Numbered from the stretch's first letter, positions 1 through 12,082 are shown. The stretch: DNA of 64,000 bases from Trachythela sp. YZ-2020 (GCA_016169945.1 JADLSH010000193.1:1-64000), one strand, 5' to 3'. Notes: generated by a model not told the origin, from the letters alone. Numbers and translations: made by a program.

Positions 1-859
1 AACAGTAACAGACCAATTTCTTACTGGAATTATAATTCAATCATCACTAAAACTAAAAACATATTTGTCATGCATAATCTGATATCTGACTTCCAATGAT
101 TTTGGCATTACACATACGGCATTACACTTATATGTTGTCGCCATGACCGATAACACCCCATCCACACCATCATATTTATGAAAAGTAGTGAAAATGAGAG
201 CCCAAACACTGACTAATTATAATTATACACCAGAAGCTTTTTGGCATTAGGTTATGCTGATGTAACATCAGAAGCTTACACATGAGGCAACAGGAAAAAG
301 AACACATGCAATATTTAAGTAAAATCTTTGGAGAAATGGCCAAAAAACAGGGAAATTGTAAGTACAGCAAAGGCCAGTAATGCCTGGCGTGTATTTTAAA
401 ATCCAAACCAAGAAGTAGAGTTTAGATGATACTGCCAGTTGCTATTTCAATAAAATTTCTCAAACACAATAGTAGATGTGAATCAATACCAAATTGCAAC
501 ATTTTCTTGAGGACTGTAGTGATGGCGGACAGCCATATTCAACATACCAATTTTTCCATAAAACAGCTAATAAAGATAATTTTTATTCCCACTGTCAAAT
601 CAGGCCTTTTTTGGCATGGATAGGCTGGGAGGGAACCAAGTAATACAGTCCCCATTAATGCCCCCTCCCACGAATCGATGTTTTACCCCAAAGTCACTTT
701 TTCTTAAATTAAATACAAAGAAACAAGCAAGGTAGTATAGATAAACAAACGAACAGTAAGTGTAACGGTGTTGTCACTGTTGCACGGGTTCTCCATTTAA
801 CTGATTTGAGGTTAATTAAAGGTGTTTCAAATGTTCTTCCGAGTATATGCCCGGCGGAA

Positions 860-970
860 AGCCAATCGATATCAATCAATACCAATTAATTAATTGATAT
901 CAATTGGTATTTGCCAATCGATGACCAATCGATAGTCATTCAGTCCGTTTGTCAATCGATATTCATCGAT
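860..970. repeat. ATCGATT-rich palindromic block (left)
   Basis: Overlapping copies of CAATCGAT, TCAATTGATATC and their complements occur at near 10-bp spacing. A matching block lies at about 1740-1935 in the same inverted-repeat-bounded element. Subterminal palindromic motifs of this kind are often transposase-binding repeats. That role is inferred. Confidence 0.5.
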
Positions 971-1739
971 TGGCATCCGATTTCGCTCGAGTTTTTTAAA
1001 TTCCCCTGGTCTAGCTGATTTGTCTTTTTGTAAACAAATATATATAACTTATAACATACCATGTAAATTTGTTTAAATGCTCTGGAAATGTTGTACTGTT
1101 TTTAACAACGAAACGTGAGCTAATAAAATTTTCTTATATTATGTGTGGTAATTTGCTGGGCTCTGTGCGGCTGTGGCTAATAAGGCAAATTTGGTAATGT
1201 CAATCTCACACACGCAAACAGTGTGCACTATTAAAATGTTCCGTTTGTATCTATCTTTATGTGAATTGAAAAAGGAAAAACCAACATCAAATTAACAAAC
1301 GACTTAGAGAACTTAAGAATTTATAGAAGAACTGACAACAAATTAAAGGTTTATATAATTATAAGCTTCACCAGAAAGTGAGTACGGCCAAAGACGACGA
1401 GACAATAGTGGTGACAGCTAATATCCTGTTCATTATATTTATCGCGGTCAATATCACACAGTTTGCAGTCTTAAACTTTTAAGGGAGATACACAACCTTT
1501 GATTCATTCGTCCTCTATATGGTTCAATTAAGTCTTGATCGTACAATGAATTGAGCAGCCGAATTTCTTGTGATCAGAAGCGGTTTGATTGCCAATTCAT
1601 TTCCCACTAAATTAACATTAAATATTGAATTTTATGAGAGTGGCCTTTCGAATTCAGCAAGCCGGAACGGAAGATCAAGATAACTCTTGTATGTTGACCA
1701 CAAAATTTTTGGCATGGTCGAGAACACCAATCGAACAGT

Positions 1740-1935
1740 GTTAGTTAATCGATTGTTATTGATAATCAATACGAATCTAACGCAATTAGTCTATTGATTT
1801 CTATCGATAATCGATACCAATCAATAAGGTCACAAAAACCTTCACCATCGATTGTTCATCGATTTTCAATATCAATCGATTAATTGATATCGATTGATAT
1901 TAATTGATATGATTTTATCAATTATCGATTTCATC
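1740..1935. repeat. ATCGATT-rich palindromic block (right)
   Basis: Repeated ATCGATT/AATCGAT with spacers such as TGATATCGATTGATATTAAT. It is the counterpart of the block at 860-970. The short open frame running through it is low-complexity and I do not regard it as coding. Confidence 0.5.
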
Positions 1936-2589
1936 GATTGCACACGCCGGGTATATGCTATGGTAAAATATACCAGTAAAAATATTTTGACCACGAAGGT
2001 CCCTTATATAGGAAAATGCCCCCACATGAGAAAATTCTTAAAAAAGGCCCTGTGTCAAATAAATATCCAATGTCAGTAATGTAGGGGTAAGAAGTCATTT
2101 TGCCAACTTACTGTCAGTTCGTAAACTTCTCAGGTTGTCAATGTCAACATGTGTGATATAGGATATGCATATATGAAATAATCAGTATTCTGTTCAAGTG
2201 AGCGGCGTAGATAGGTATTGTCTTTCGTGGCAGTAATTATATATGTAATGCCGTATGTGTAATGCCAAAATCACAGAAGTCAGATTGAGATATCAGATTA
2301 TGCATGACAAATATACTCTTAGTTTTAGTGATGATTGAATTTCGTATGGCAAATTCGACAAGCTAAGGTTATATAATAATGAGGTTATACAAAGTACTTT
2401 AGCTGGCATAGGCAATGGTAAAATAAGTAAGCATCTTGCCGTTTTTTAGATATTTCCAGAGTAGGTTTGTTGCCATGGACGTGGCACCATTTTGGATTTC
2501 GAGCGTAGACAAATATCTCTGTAAGATGAAGTACATATTCTTGTATGCAACGATTGCGGGCGTCATGTGTCATGACACGTCAAAAGTGC

Positions 2590-2795
2590 CAAACTGAACA
2601 ACAGAACTGCATAAAAAAACAAATCAACTGCAAAACGCTGAACGCCTGAACTGCATAAGAGAACTGCATAATACAACAAATTAACTGCATAATAGAATAA
2701 ATCAACTGCATAACATCGTATTTGAACTGCATAATGACAAACATGAACTGCATATTTTCCTCCATCGTATCTGAACTGCATAACTGAATAAATTA
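2590..2795. repeat. Degenerate AACTGCATAA tandem repeat
   Basis: About nine imperfect units containing AACTGCATA separated by 8-20 variable bases. Several reading frames stay open only because the unit lacks stops, so the small frames here are repeat artefacts. Confidence 0.6.
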
Positions 2796-3119
2796 ATTTT
2801 GGCCATGATCACCCCTCACAGATTATACTGATTACATTCAATTTCTAGGTCTTTATCTATTTTAAAACATCCTACCCTTTTCTCTTTTATATTTTTCTAA
2901 GCAATCTTAAAGCAAGGAATACAAATGACACTTGTTTCCATCTACCAAAATGACGTTACGCAATTTTCCCGATTTTCAATTTCCTTTTCTTGTTTTTCTT
3001 TAGCAATTTGGTTAGGGTTGGGTAGGTTTGTTTAAAATTTGTGAAAGCCACTATCACTACTCACTAGATAGAATTAAGAGGTTAAATCTACTTTATCAGT
3101 ATTTAACAATGAGTCTAGG

Positions 3120-3260
3120 AGTGTTGGAAGTCGAGTGTCAAATGTCGAGAGTCGATCTAGGGTAAAAAGTCGAGGGTCGCAAAAAAAGTCGAGGGTCGTA
3201 TGTAAAAAGTCGTATTTTTTAAATATTTTTTGGTTTTGTAGAGTCGAGAGTAAAAATTCG
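3120..3260. repeat. GTCGAGGGTCG-type short tandem repeat
   Basis: Repeated GTCGAGGGTCG / AAAAAGTCGAG units, imperfect, followed by AT-rich DNA with no gene up to the foldback element at 3401. Confidence 0.5.
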
Positions 3261-3400
3261 CTGGTAGAAAGCGCGAGGATACTTTAAGATTTATTAATTT
3301 AACAAAAATAATTATTTTAACTCGTGTAATTGATCTTAGTTTAATTTTAACTTGTATTTTTTTATAATTTTAATTTTTTATATGATAAATTTAAGTAAAA

Positions 3401-3761
3401 TCGGGTTCCAAACGGGCGTGGTTATATTTAATCACAGGCAGCCCTGGCAATGACTACAATATACTGGCAATGACTATTATAAAATATCTATATATAATGG
3501 TTTCAAATTGGTATATTTTCAGAAGCAAATAGACATTAAATTGGTTAATAATGGCAGTTAAAATGTACCAGTTAGTTTCCCCTACGTCCACTCTGTGTTT
3601 TAACTGCCATTATTAACCAATTTAATGTTTATTTGCTCCTGAAAATATACAAATTGAAACCATTATACATAGACATTTTATAATAATATACTGTCAGTAT
3701 ACAGTAGTCATTGCCTGGGCTGCCTGTGATTAAATATAAACTACGCCTGTTTGGAACCCGA
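3401..3761. mobile_element. Foldback MITE, ~360 bp
   Basis: The left end TCGGGTTCCAAACGGGCGT pairs with the right end ACGCCTGTTTGGAACCCGA. Pairing continues inward through TAACTGCCATTATTAACC for about 150 bp, leaving a short central loop. Nearly the whole element is a hairpin. It lies about 165 bp beyond the stop codon of the BTB gene, so it may fall in or near that gene's 3' UTR. No flanking duplication is obvious. Confidence 0.8.
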
Positions 3762-3925
3762 CTATAGCTTTTCATTGGCATTTATAAGTAATCTTTGAAC
3801 ATGTGCAGGAAACTTGATGTATGTTTACTGTGTATGGGTATAGAAACAGTTCTGTAACACCAATTTGAACTAATGCAGAACTATAATACAACAGTACATA
3901 AACTATTAATTGGTATTTTGTTCCT

Positions 3926-4741
3926 TCATTCTTGATCGTAACCAAGTACATCATGAATTTTATGGAAGAGCATCATAACCTTCCCCCCCTTATCCAATTC
4001 CAAGGCATAATGTGCAAGTGCTGCAGCATATTTTCTACGAAAGATCACCATACAGTCGTCACAATTTCTTGCTCCAAAAAAGCTGTACGCATCAACATCA
4101 TGTGATTGGCGACATTTGAATTTGCAACCAATCTCGCATTTAAGATGAAATGAGAGAATGGTTTCTAACGAGATTTCTAGATAACATTTGGCTGATTCTA
4201 CAATTTGTTCCAGAAATCTGCACTTCCCCAACAGTACCTTGTCCGATTGTGCACGCTCCAAGTTTGACATGGAATCCTTTAGTGTTTGAACTGGTATATT
4301 CTTTATGGCGAAATCAATGCATTTCTCACATAATTCCTTGTCATACTTTGCAGCATATGGCAGGAGGAGTAAAGCATTCTGTGATGTTATTGTACTATCA
4401 TCAAAGCACAACCTTATAACACTTTCTGCTTGGTATTTGTCAGCAAGCTCGAGAATATCAAATATGTTATCATTATCTACTGCTTTTGAGAACATTTTGT
4501 AAGGATACATAAATTTTAAAAAGTTTTCCATCTGTCCAGGATCATCTTGAAGAAAGACCTTTCCTTCGTTAGATTCTTTGAAACTACCATTGAGCATGGC
4601 ATCGAATACTGGCGACTGAACAGACAATATGGAACGATGCACGTTAAATTCGGCGCCTTTCAAACCTAGAACAACATCACTGTTCTTCCATGGCTTTGAA
4701 AACGCATCAGAAAGGTTTGATTCAGGTTGATTTTGGTTCAT
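3926..4741 (-). CDS. BTB/POZ-domain protein, single exon
   Basis: Encodes 271 residues if translation starts at the Met at 4741. The frame is open upstream to 4876, but those 45 residues are hydrophobic and unlike a BTB leader, whereas the chosen Met precedes an ordinary polar leader (MNQNQPES). The BTB fold spans about residues 21-125: SDVVL, then EFNVHRSILSVQSPVFDAML, then a KxFLQDD..MENFLKFMYPY strand-helix and ILELADKYQ. A helical BACK-like stretch follows (about 125-190). The C-terminal third carries a Cys/His cluster (CEIGCKFKC...H...CDDC, about 205-235) that could bind zinc. Proteins of this family usually homodimerise and many are Cullin-3 adaptors. No kelch, MATH or zinc-finger C2H2 partner is visible. 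The function here is not known. Confidence 0.8.
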   Translation of the reverse strand: MNQNQPESNLSDAFSKPWKNSDVVLGLKGAEFNVHRSILSVQSPVFDAMLNGSFKESNEGKVFLQDDPGQMENFLKFMYPYKMFSKAVDNDNIFDILELADKYQAESVIRLCFDDSTITSQNALLLLPYAAKYDKELCEKCIDFAIKNIPVQTLKDSMSNLERAQSDKVLLGKCRFLEQIVESAKCYLEISLETILSFHLKCEIGCKFKCRQSHDVDAYSFFGARNCDDCMVIFRRKYAAALAHYALELDKGGKVMMLFHKIHDVLGYDQE

Positions 4742-5383
4742 ATTTACGTAATATTCTGTACTTCGATAAAGTTTTAATTTAAAATAGTTGTTTATAAATA
4801 CGATGAGCCAGCATGGCGATAGCGGTAATTTCAAACCCAGAGAGATGTACTTCATGAATTCTTCTTGAAGAATCATTAGCGGGTTTCGGGGAGTATCAGA
4901 CTAATTCCTGCAGATCTTGAAACAAGAAAAACGAATTCATACAGGGAAAATTCGAAGAAAAAAATTCGTACAGGGATTGTGTGGGGAAAAAATCTTAAAA
5001 GTTTAAGTTTTGTCTTTACTTTCGGACGAACATAGTTGGTATGAATCACGACATGTTGTCAAAATATGTATTAAACTTGTGTGATTCGTATCATGTAATT
5101 TTTTATACTTTTGTTAAGATTGCAATGACCAAAATATGGAAGGCTGGAATGTATTGTTCTTTCCAGTTTTTTACTTCATATACAGCTGACTTAAACAGCA
5201 ATAAACAGGAATTTATTTTCCTTGTTTCATGGGTACGTCTGTACACGCTTAAATCGAATTCGTATTTGGTCACCATATTTAAGATGATATGCTGAACAGA
5301 AGTTAGGGATTCTAAATACACTTCTGTTTTTTTGAATAACCATTTGTCCTGTCTATGAAGAACCACACTTGGTTTTTGCAAAA

Positions 5384-5485
5384 TAAGAAATGTATAAAGA
5401 ATCGGTTTTTTGGATCCTATTATAATTGTTTTTTTGGAAATAAGAGAATGTATAAATAATCGGTTTTTTGGATCCTATTATATAA
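5384..5485. repeat. Two-copy tandem repeat (~70 bp)
   Basis: AATGTATAAA(G/T)AATCGGTTTTTTGGATCCTATTATA occurs twice in succession (here described with one variable base). The surrounding 4880-5930 interval has no gene I can support. Confidence 0.6.
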
Positions 5486-5930
5486 AACTCCTGAAACAGT
5501 ATGGACACGTGGTTTCCATCTTGCATTAATATGTATAACTGAACATTTGAAAATGTATTACAATCGTCTTCATGTCATTTCTATTATACAATGGTTCCAT
5601 TTCTAAGGTTGTGATTAACTCAGGACATCATGAAAAGTCCAGTGATGGTCGATTTGTCTTCGCCTTTCAAAGAATTGAAGGGTTAAACAGCTGGCTTGTT
5701 TTTGCACTGCTGTGTAAAAATTGCATTTCTAAATTTCTAAATATTTGAAATTGCCTTTCTTGTTAGAGAAAAAAATTTTCATTCCGAGGGCAATTCTATA
5801 TTGTAGTGTACCCGGTAGTGTATATTATAATGTCGCGTATTTTATAATTGATTAGAACTTTTAATATGTCATTGAGACGGAAACACGTTGTATTACGATC
5901 AGTTGTTTCAAATGTAAATATCTCCAGACG

Positions 5931-6060
5931 CTGCCTCGTACCCAGGCGCTCTCAGTTTGCGGCAGGCTATATAAGAGGAATACATGAAGTATTGCAACGG
6001 AGGCGACGCGCGACGGGGAATTTGGGAGGACTTCACGCGGGGGAGCGCCTGGCAGTTCTT
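5931..6060. mobile_element. Partial end of the GCCTCGTACCCAGGCGCT TIR family
   Basis: Begins CTGCCTCGTACCCAGGCGCT, the terminal repeat of the elements at 35711-37677 and 40781-40932. Further in it carries the same GGAGG...GAGCGCCTGGCA subterminal segment as the large copy. No matching right end is seen nearby, so this is a one-ended or truncated copy. A short open frame starting at 6071 follows directly. Confidence 0.6.
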
Positions 6061-6070
6061 GTATACTGTT

Positions 6071-6232
6071 ATGGCCGACAAAATGATCGAGGAAGTAGAA
6101 ATTTCTACAAATCCATTACAAAGACCAGTTCAGGTGGCTTTTTTAAACAAAAAATTACCATGCCCTCATATATTCTGTGCGCAAAACGTTACGTTTTTTG
6201 AGGAGAGTGGAATTGAGTATAAGGTCAGTGTT
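6071..6232 (+). other. Possible captured first exon with splice donor
   Basis: An ATG frame starting MADKMIEEVEIS runs about 51 codons, contains LPCPHIFC, and then meets a donor-like GAGTATAAG/GTCAGT near 6221-6229. It sits immediately inside a TIR-family end, so it may be an exon carried by that element or the start of an element-encoded protein. I do not recognise the sequence. It may also be chance coding. Confidence 0.25.
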
Positions 6233-6312
6233 ACTTGCTATAAACCAATGAAATCCGCCATCTAGGCAATGACATCACGAGGAATCGATTGTCGGTACTT
6301 TCAAGCCGATGG

Positions 6313-6503
6313 TAGACTTGCTCCAAGTCTGTCTCTTAAAAGGGTTTTATTGTGGAGTTATAAAGGATTGGGGAGTTATAAAGGGCGCATGAGAATGCGG
6401 GCGGGAGGAAATGAAAGCGGACAGGGGTGCCTTTTATAACTCCCCAATCCTTTACAACTCCCCAATAAAAACCCCTTTAAGAGACAGACTTGGAGCAAGT
6501 CTA
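6313..6503. mobile_element. MITE with TAGACTTGCTCCAAGTCTG ends (copy 1)
   Basis: A near-palindrome of 191 bp with ends TAGACTTGCTCCAAGTCTGT / ACAGACTTGGAGCAAGTCTA and internal inverted CCTTTATAACTCCCCAATCC. It is flanked by GCCGATGG and GCCGATAG, an 8-bp near-perfect duplication. A second copy lies at 31172-31325 and a fragment near 24660-24710. Confidence 0.8.
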
Positions 6504-8540
6504 GCCGATAGAGTTTGATCCCGGAGATTTAGCTTCCGAAGTTGTCCGAGCGTGCGCCGACAATACCGGCTCTACAACAAAGAAAGCATTTTCACGAGAA
6601 TTGCCATAAAAGGGCTAGATTATTTCGTTTTCAATAGCTACCAATGGTGAAGGAAAGCGAAATGAATATTTAATTAGTTTATATTATTGTTAATTTGTAA
6701 ACAAAACTCAGAGTGTTTAAAAGCGGCAAAATTGGCCGCATAGCGTTGTAAACAAACACAATTTACTTCTCTAGAGAGATCGTAAAACACTGAATCGAAT
6801 GGTGGTATTGTCATCTACATAGCATGCACTGAACCTAAGATATGAACCTGCAAAATCTGAGGTCGATATCGACCTCAAAACATTAGGACTCATTCCCACG
6901 TAATCCCTTTTCCACATTTACGACAACAACATTTATAAGAGTATTTTACAGTATATCGGGTTTTTTGTATGAAATCTTTCGCTATTATGAAATATTAGTT
7001 GAACACACAGTTGCCTGCGGAGGAGGCTAGGCGCATATTCCTATCTCCATGTATAATTATAAAGCAAGGTCATGTCATTACAAATATATAATGAAAAAAC
7101 TTGAATTATATCCAAAAATCATCTACTATTAAGAATTATTACATATACAGATTAGTCGCAGTAGATCACTGGTTATACTAAAACAATTTGAATACCTAAC
7201 TATTCGCCATACGAATACTGAATCTTAAAGTATATACAAATTGAAATGGCAATAAAACAACATAGATTCGTCTTATCTTGGCACTTTAAACGCGTTTTTC
7301 TTTACACAGCATTGGCAGCACTCTTCAATTATCAGGCCGTCAATTGCCTAAATCAAGATTTGGGGAACGATAAACTAAGTTATATACTTCTATACAACTC
7401 AAGATTTTATTTTGACCTGCGTCGAAGTGATGGATCAATTGAAGTTAACGACCCCCCTATGCCAATGGGGTCGTATACTTCAATAACAAATATTCGGATT
7501 GAAGTATACGACCCCCTTGTATTATATAGTTAAATTTACGTACGGATTTTTGTGTTTGTTTCAAAGGAATTTTTATGACTTCCCTTCTGTTGTCCATGTC
7601 TCAGTTCATTGATTTTTTGACCAGGAAACAAATTCAAAAGACTTTCAACACGACCAATAATATGTGTTTTGTTTTGCAATTTTGTCTCCGTGTTTTGACC
7701 GCAAACTGCATCTTGTAAATATCTGTTCGATGACTTATTGCTGGAAAGGCATTATAAAAGGCCTTAAAATGTTTGGCGAGCATACTGCAATAGTATTCCA
7801 CAGACGAAATGCCTCTCCACGACGAACTGCGAGAAGTAATCTTTTGCGACAATATGGAAGTGACGATTTCCTGAAGCAACGCCGTCACAGAATAAAGATC
7901 TATGACGCGGTCTCATCGCAAGCCAGAAAACTTTAGGAACCACCAAATACATAAAAAGAAGCTAAACGAAATTCTCGATATAAAAATCATGAATAAAAAT
8001 CATGAATCATGATAAAAAGCTACTGATTTTGTCCGGTTTTCGTGAATATATATAAAAGAAAATTTGGATGAAAACGCTTCTCTCCTTGAACCTTTGAAAG
8101 CAAAATATTAAAAAATATCGAACTTGGCGCGTTGGTGTGAATATAGAATCGAATTACTATAACACGTGATCCATTCCTAACGCGTTGATTGGTGCAGAAT
8201 GTTTCCACTTGTCGGGGGAAGCATTCTTCTCAACAGGTTCTCAGCAGGAAAAAATATCAATACAATCCAAAAATGTAAATAAAATCCTTTGAATGAGTAT
8301 AACGAGAAACGTACGTTGGCAATTCCTCGACAGACCCGGCTTCGATTAGACGATTACCGCTCGCGGTTGAACAGTAAAGAATGTATAAAGCCAATTTAAT
8401 GCAGCATTCCCACTTGGAGACGTTACCGGAGCAAAGAACCTTCGTCAGCTAGTTAAATAGCAGGAACTCCTTGCTTCTTAAAAAATCATTTGTACACTAG
8501 CAAATACCCTAACTAGCACTATAGCCCTAAGTGAAAGAAT
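6504..8540. other. Intergenic DNA, no supported gene
   Basis: AT-rich sequence with short open frames only. At 7246-7533 a 95-codon frame starts with an ordinary Met and a weakly hydrophobic stretch (FLYTALAALFNYQAVNC), but it ends in a palindromic GACCCCC...GGGGTC stretch and has no recognisable family. At 7664-7936 overlapping frames on both strands are open without a recognisable product. I leave all of these uncalled. Confidence 0.5.
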
Positions 8541-8548
8541 CTCACATA

Positions 8549-8905
8549 ATGTTGGAGTTAAATTACTTTGCCCGCGGTAAAAATTCAGGAGTAAAATTAC
8601 TCCCAATTTTTACTCCCGTTCGAGAATATTTGGAGTTAAAACAACTCCTGGAGTAATATTAAGGAGTAAAAATTACTCCATTATTTCTACTCCTTTGCTG
8701 GAGTAAATTTTACTCCTTCAGTGGAGTTAAAATGACTCTCAGTGGAGTAAATTTTGGAATGCGTACCGAAATGGAGCAGTTTTATCTCCATTTTTAGAAT
8801 AGATTAATTTGGCTCCAAAATTTTTACTCTCCCATAGGGAGTAATTTTAACTCCTATGGTGGAGTTAAAATAACTCCTTGAAATTAACCGTGCGGGCTAT
8901 ACTCC
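8549..8905. repeat. GGAGTAAAA-rich inverted/tandem repeat element
   Basis: Dense alternation of GGAGTAAAA and TTTTACTCC in both orientations. A left end TTTGCCCGCGGTAAAAATT is roughly complementary to TTAACCGTGCGGGCTATAC at the right. It probably represents a MITE with internally expanded short repeats. The ends are approximate. Confidence 0.55.
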
Positions 8906-8967
8906 ATTGTTCTCTGACAATACACAACATGTGTACATTGCGTAACGCTACAAAATACATTTCTTGA

Positions 8968-9545
8968 GCAGATGCCACAGAACTAACGCAATAAATCTAA
9001 GCCAAAGCTTTATGAATTATGTGTATAGCGTTTTGGTTTACACTGTAGTGTATCAGTATAATAAACACCGTATTTTATAATCGATTAGAACTTTTAATAT
9101 ATATCATATGCATTGGTATATATTTTATCTAAAGGGAAACTGAGTGACATTAGTGAAAAACAATTTTTAAAAGAAAATGAGAACACTTCGCATTTTCAAC
9201 ACTCCGCATATTTTCAACACTCCGCATATATTCAACACGTCCGCATTTTCAACACTCCGCATTTTCAGTACTGTTTCGTTTCCTTTAATCACATATTTTG
9301 TCTGTTTATACACTTGGTTTATAATTATTACGAACGAACAATATTTGTAAAAGGAAATCCTCTATAAGTGTATGTAAATGTAGGTGTCGCTCAAGAGTTC
9401 TTACTAATCCACTCTTACAATCTTTTTGATCAAGCCTTACTTTGTTCCCATAAACGGAGACAGCCATATAATTATACCTAAACCTATTTATACTGGATAG
9501 CTTTGTCAGTTATAAACTGTTCTCCAAAGAGGTCTTTATAAGTAT
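8968..9545. repeat. Direct duplication, copy 1
   Basis: Shares with 10549-11270 the ordered blocks GATGCCACAGAACTAACGCA, TTTATGAATTATGTGTA, AAACACCGTATTTTATAATC, CATATGCATTGGTATAT and AATATTTGTAA. It includes short TTTCAACACTCCGCAT repeats (about 9189-9270). The 84-codon frame over those repeats is not convincing as a gene. The 9550-10200 interval beyond it shows nothing I can name. Confidence 0.7.
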
Positions 9546-10220
9546 AGTAGGCTATTACAAATCCTGCGTTCTGATTGGTTCCCTAGTAGCGAAGAGCGAG
9601 AGAGAAACTTGTGAATCACTTGCTTCTTTACGAAAAAAAACTTCGCAAAATGTCCTAATTTCTATTCTGGAATAAAAACTAACAAACAATCATGGAAACT
9701 GCGTACTCGTATATAGTTTTACAGTTTTGAACATAAAAGTGACTGGCAAATATATGAACATGGATCGTGGACAATTTTTGTTTATATTTCGAGCAACATC
9801 ATTGGAAACACAATCGCTTGAAGTTGAATGTTTTCATCCATTTAGCTATAAAATTTGAAGGGTTTTTTTGCGTTAATTATATCAGTTTATGTGTTTCGAG
9901 ATTTCCCGCCATATTGTTTACAGTTTGAAAATATCTAACGTTTTGGCCTTTTTAAGCTTTTTTTCTTTCGTTTTATTAACCAAATATAACTTGAAATTTT
10001 CCTTCGATATAATGGCTGTTTTAATTACGGTCTGTTTTTTTAATATTTAAACTCACAAGTCGTATATATTTAGTGAATTTTCACTCGGGCGTTCGCCGTT
10101 TTATATAAACAAGTGCCGGCGCGAAAGTTGAAAGAAGCCATCTAAATGCATGGATGCTCTTAAACTTTACCTATTTTATTCCTGCAGCTTGAAATATACT
10201 AGTAGGTTTATATACTAATA

Positions 10221-10252
10221 CAATTAGACAACTCGGCCTCGTTGTCTAATTG
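10221..10252. repeat. Short perfect hairpin
   Basis: CAATTAGACAAC and GTTGTCTAATTG form a 12-bp perfect stem around an 8-base loop. No coding frame or transposon end is associated with it, and its role is unknown. Confidence 0.6.
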
Positions 10253-10548
10253 AATACTGCAGGAGGACCTCTAAACTAAACTCACTTTATAGTATATTTT
10301 TACTTTATTATTCCTACCAACGTAATAGCTCTATATCAGTTCTTATTGGTCTAGTGCTACTACAGGAGGAAACCTAAACTAACTTTATTTATACGGGTAA
10401 GCAGATTGCTCTAGATCAATATAGTATGCGCCAGGCGTCACTAACGCTCTTGCATCTGACAATACTAGCTAACACTATATACACTTGCCAAGCATGTATA
10501 AATTACCCAAAAGGCTCTCCTGCAGAAGAAAGTTTAGTGACCTTGAGT

Positions 10549-11270
10549 AGATGCCACAGAACTAACGCAGTAAATCTAAGCCATTGCAAAGCTTTATGAA
10601 TTATGTGTAGCGTTTTGGTTTAAACTTTAAACGTTATCCCCATGAGACGGAGTTATATACGCGGTTTGCATACTAAAATGGTTAAAATTATTCATCCTGT
10701 ATTGAGTTATTATATTGTAGTGTACACGGTAGTGTATAATAAACACCGTATTTTATAATCGATTATATTAGAACTTTTAATATATATCATATGCATTGGT
10801 ATATAGTTTATCTAAAGGGAAACTGAGTGACTTTAGTGAAAAACAAATTTTAAAAGAAAATGAGAACACTTCGTATTTTCAACACTCGGCATTTTCAGCA
10901 CTCCGCATATATTCAACACTCCACCCTCCGGGCTCCGGCACTGCGCATATTCATTTCGATGTCCTTCAATAACATGTTTTGTCTGTTTATATTACGAACG
11001 AACAATATTTGTAAGAGGAAATCCTCTATATATAAGTGTATGTCTAGACTAGGTGTAGCTCAAGAGAAGAGTGGATGCTGGGACGCAATTCGCGAGGGGA
11101 AAAACAAAACATATTAATCCACTCTTATATATAATCTTTATGATAAAGTTTAATTCTTTTTTGACTCCATAAACGGAGACAGCCATGCCTAAACTCATCC
11201 AATTAACTTTATTTCAGTACTGGATAGCTTTGTCAGTTCTAAACTGTTCTCCATCAATAGAGGTTTAGTA
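10549..11270. repeat. Direct duplication, copy 2
   Basis: Diverged copy of 8968-9545 with the same block order, including TTTCAACACTCGGCATTTTC-type repeats at about 10875-10925. The small indels between the copies disrupt every short frame, which argues against coding. Confidence 0.7.
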
Positions 11271-11599
11271 AAGGCCATATTCTAATGGTCTAGTGTTACT
11301 ACAGGAGGAAACCTAGACTAAACTACTTTAGTTAGACTGTATAGCTCTATCAGTTCTAAACTGGTTTCCCTAGAGGTCCAGTAAGAGTAAAAAACCTATT
11401 GAACTAAACTTACTCTGTTTATACTGGATAGCTCTTGCGAAGGCCATCTTTTAATTGTTGTATAAAATAGTATATATAGCTTAATCTTGTACTGAAGTTA
11501 TATAAGGCCGAAACATGTATACAATTGAAACTTTTGTCGTATTCATTAAAGTTGTTATAATTTATTGCTAGCTTGCACGATTATTTGATAAAACTATGC

Positions 11600-11960
11600 C
11601 GGGGTAAATATCTTTAAATACAGTTAGATTAACTTAATTATGAAACCCTATATTTAAACCTCTGCACTCGCTTAATCGAAATCTTTTGACATTGAATCTA
11701 AGATCCCCTGGAAGTCATTTGAAATAAAAATAATTATTTTTAATAAAACATCTAAAACCTCTTTGAAATGAAAAATATTGAAAACAGCAGGGAAGTGGCT
11801 TCGTGCCAAGGACAGTTCCGCTCTCCGGGACTCCGGCACTCTTTTCTGCATATTCATCTTGTAACTGCATGCAGTCTCCTAAGGGTTCAATAAGATACCT
11901 GAGGGCCGGGTATGGCCTCATTAGGATGTCAACACATCTCTCAAGGTTCTTGGCACAATA
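11600..11960. repeat. Fragments of the array repeat, partly inverted, upstream of precursor gene 1
   Basis: 11620-11735 is the reverse complement of the CTTCCAGGGGATCTTAGA...TTTCGATTAAGCGAGTG segment found in the 24.7-44 kb repeats. 11885-11960 resembles, in direct orientation, their AATAAGATACC...CCTCATTAGGATGTCAA segment. So the first precursor gene sits in the same repeat family as the downstream array. Confidence 0.7.
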
Positions 11961-12074
11961 GAAAATCTTTATGTTAGGGGTGGACCATTAGATACCCTGA
12001 GAGGATTCGGATTAGCTTGACACTTTTAAACTAAGATGCTCTTTCATCTTATTAGTTTGGCCATTTGCATATCG

Positions 12075-12082
12075 TATAAAAG
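12075..12082 (+). promoter_or_regulatory. TATA box of precursor gene 1
   Basis: TATAAAAG lies 57 bp before the start codon. The paralogue has CATAAAAG at the matching place (44256-44263), and the following GAAAACAGCCAAGCTAACC is conserved. This fixes a likely transcription start around 12100-12110. Confidence 0.65.

Larger units (their letters stand above)
36..2340. mobile_element. Non-autonomous element bounded by ~95-bp inverted repeats
   Basis: A stretch near 40-131 recurs as its reverse complement at about 2244-2338. Both arms contain TTTGTCATGCATAATCTGAT and the doubled motif GGCATTACACATACGGCATT. The interior has two blocks dense in ATCGATT palindromes (about 860-970 and 1740-1935) and no convincing coding region. 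This looks like a 2.3-kb non-autonomous DNA transposon, or an inverted duplication. I could not fix a target-site duplication, so the exact ends and superfamily are open. Confidence 0.55.

Noticed and set aside
7246..7533. 95-codon ORF with a hydrophobic stretch
   Set aside because: It has no family resemblance, no supporting promoter or poly(A) signal, and its end lies in a palindromic repeat.
9113..9367. 84-codon ORF with repeated FQHSAYFQHSAY
   Set aside because: It is driven by a TTTCAACACTCCGCAT repeat, and the duplicate at 10860 does not preserve the frame.
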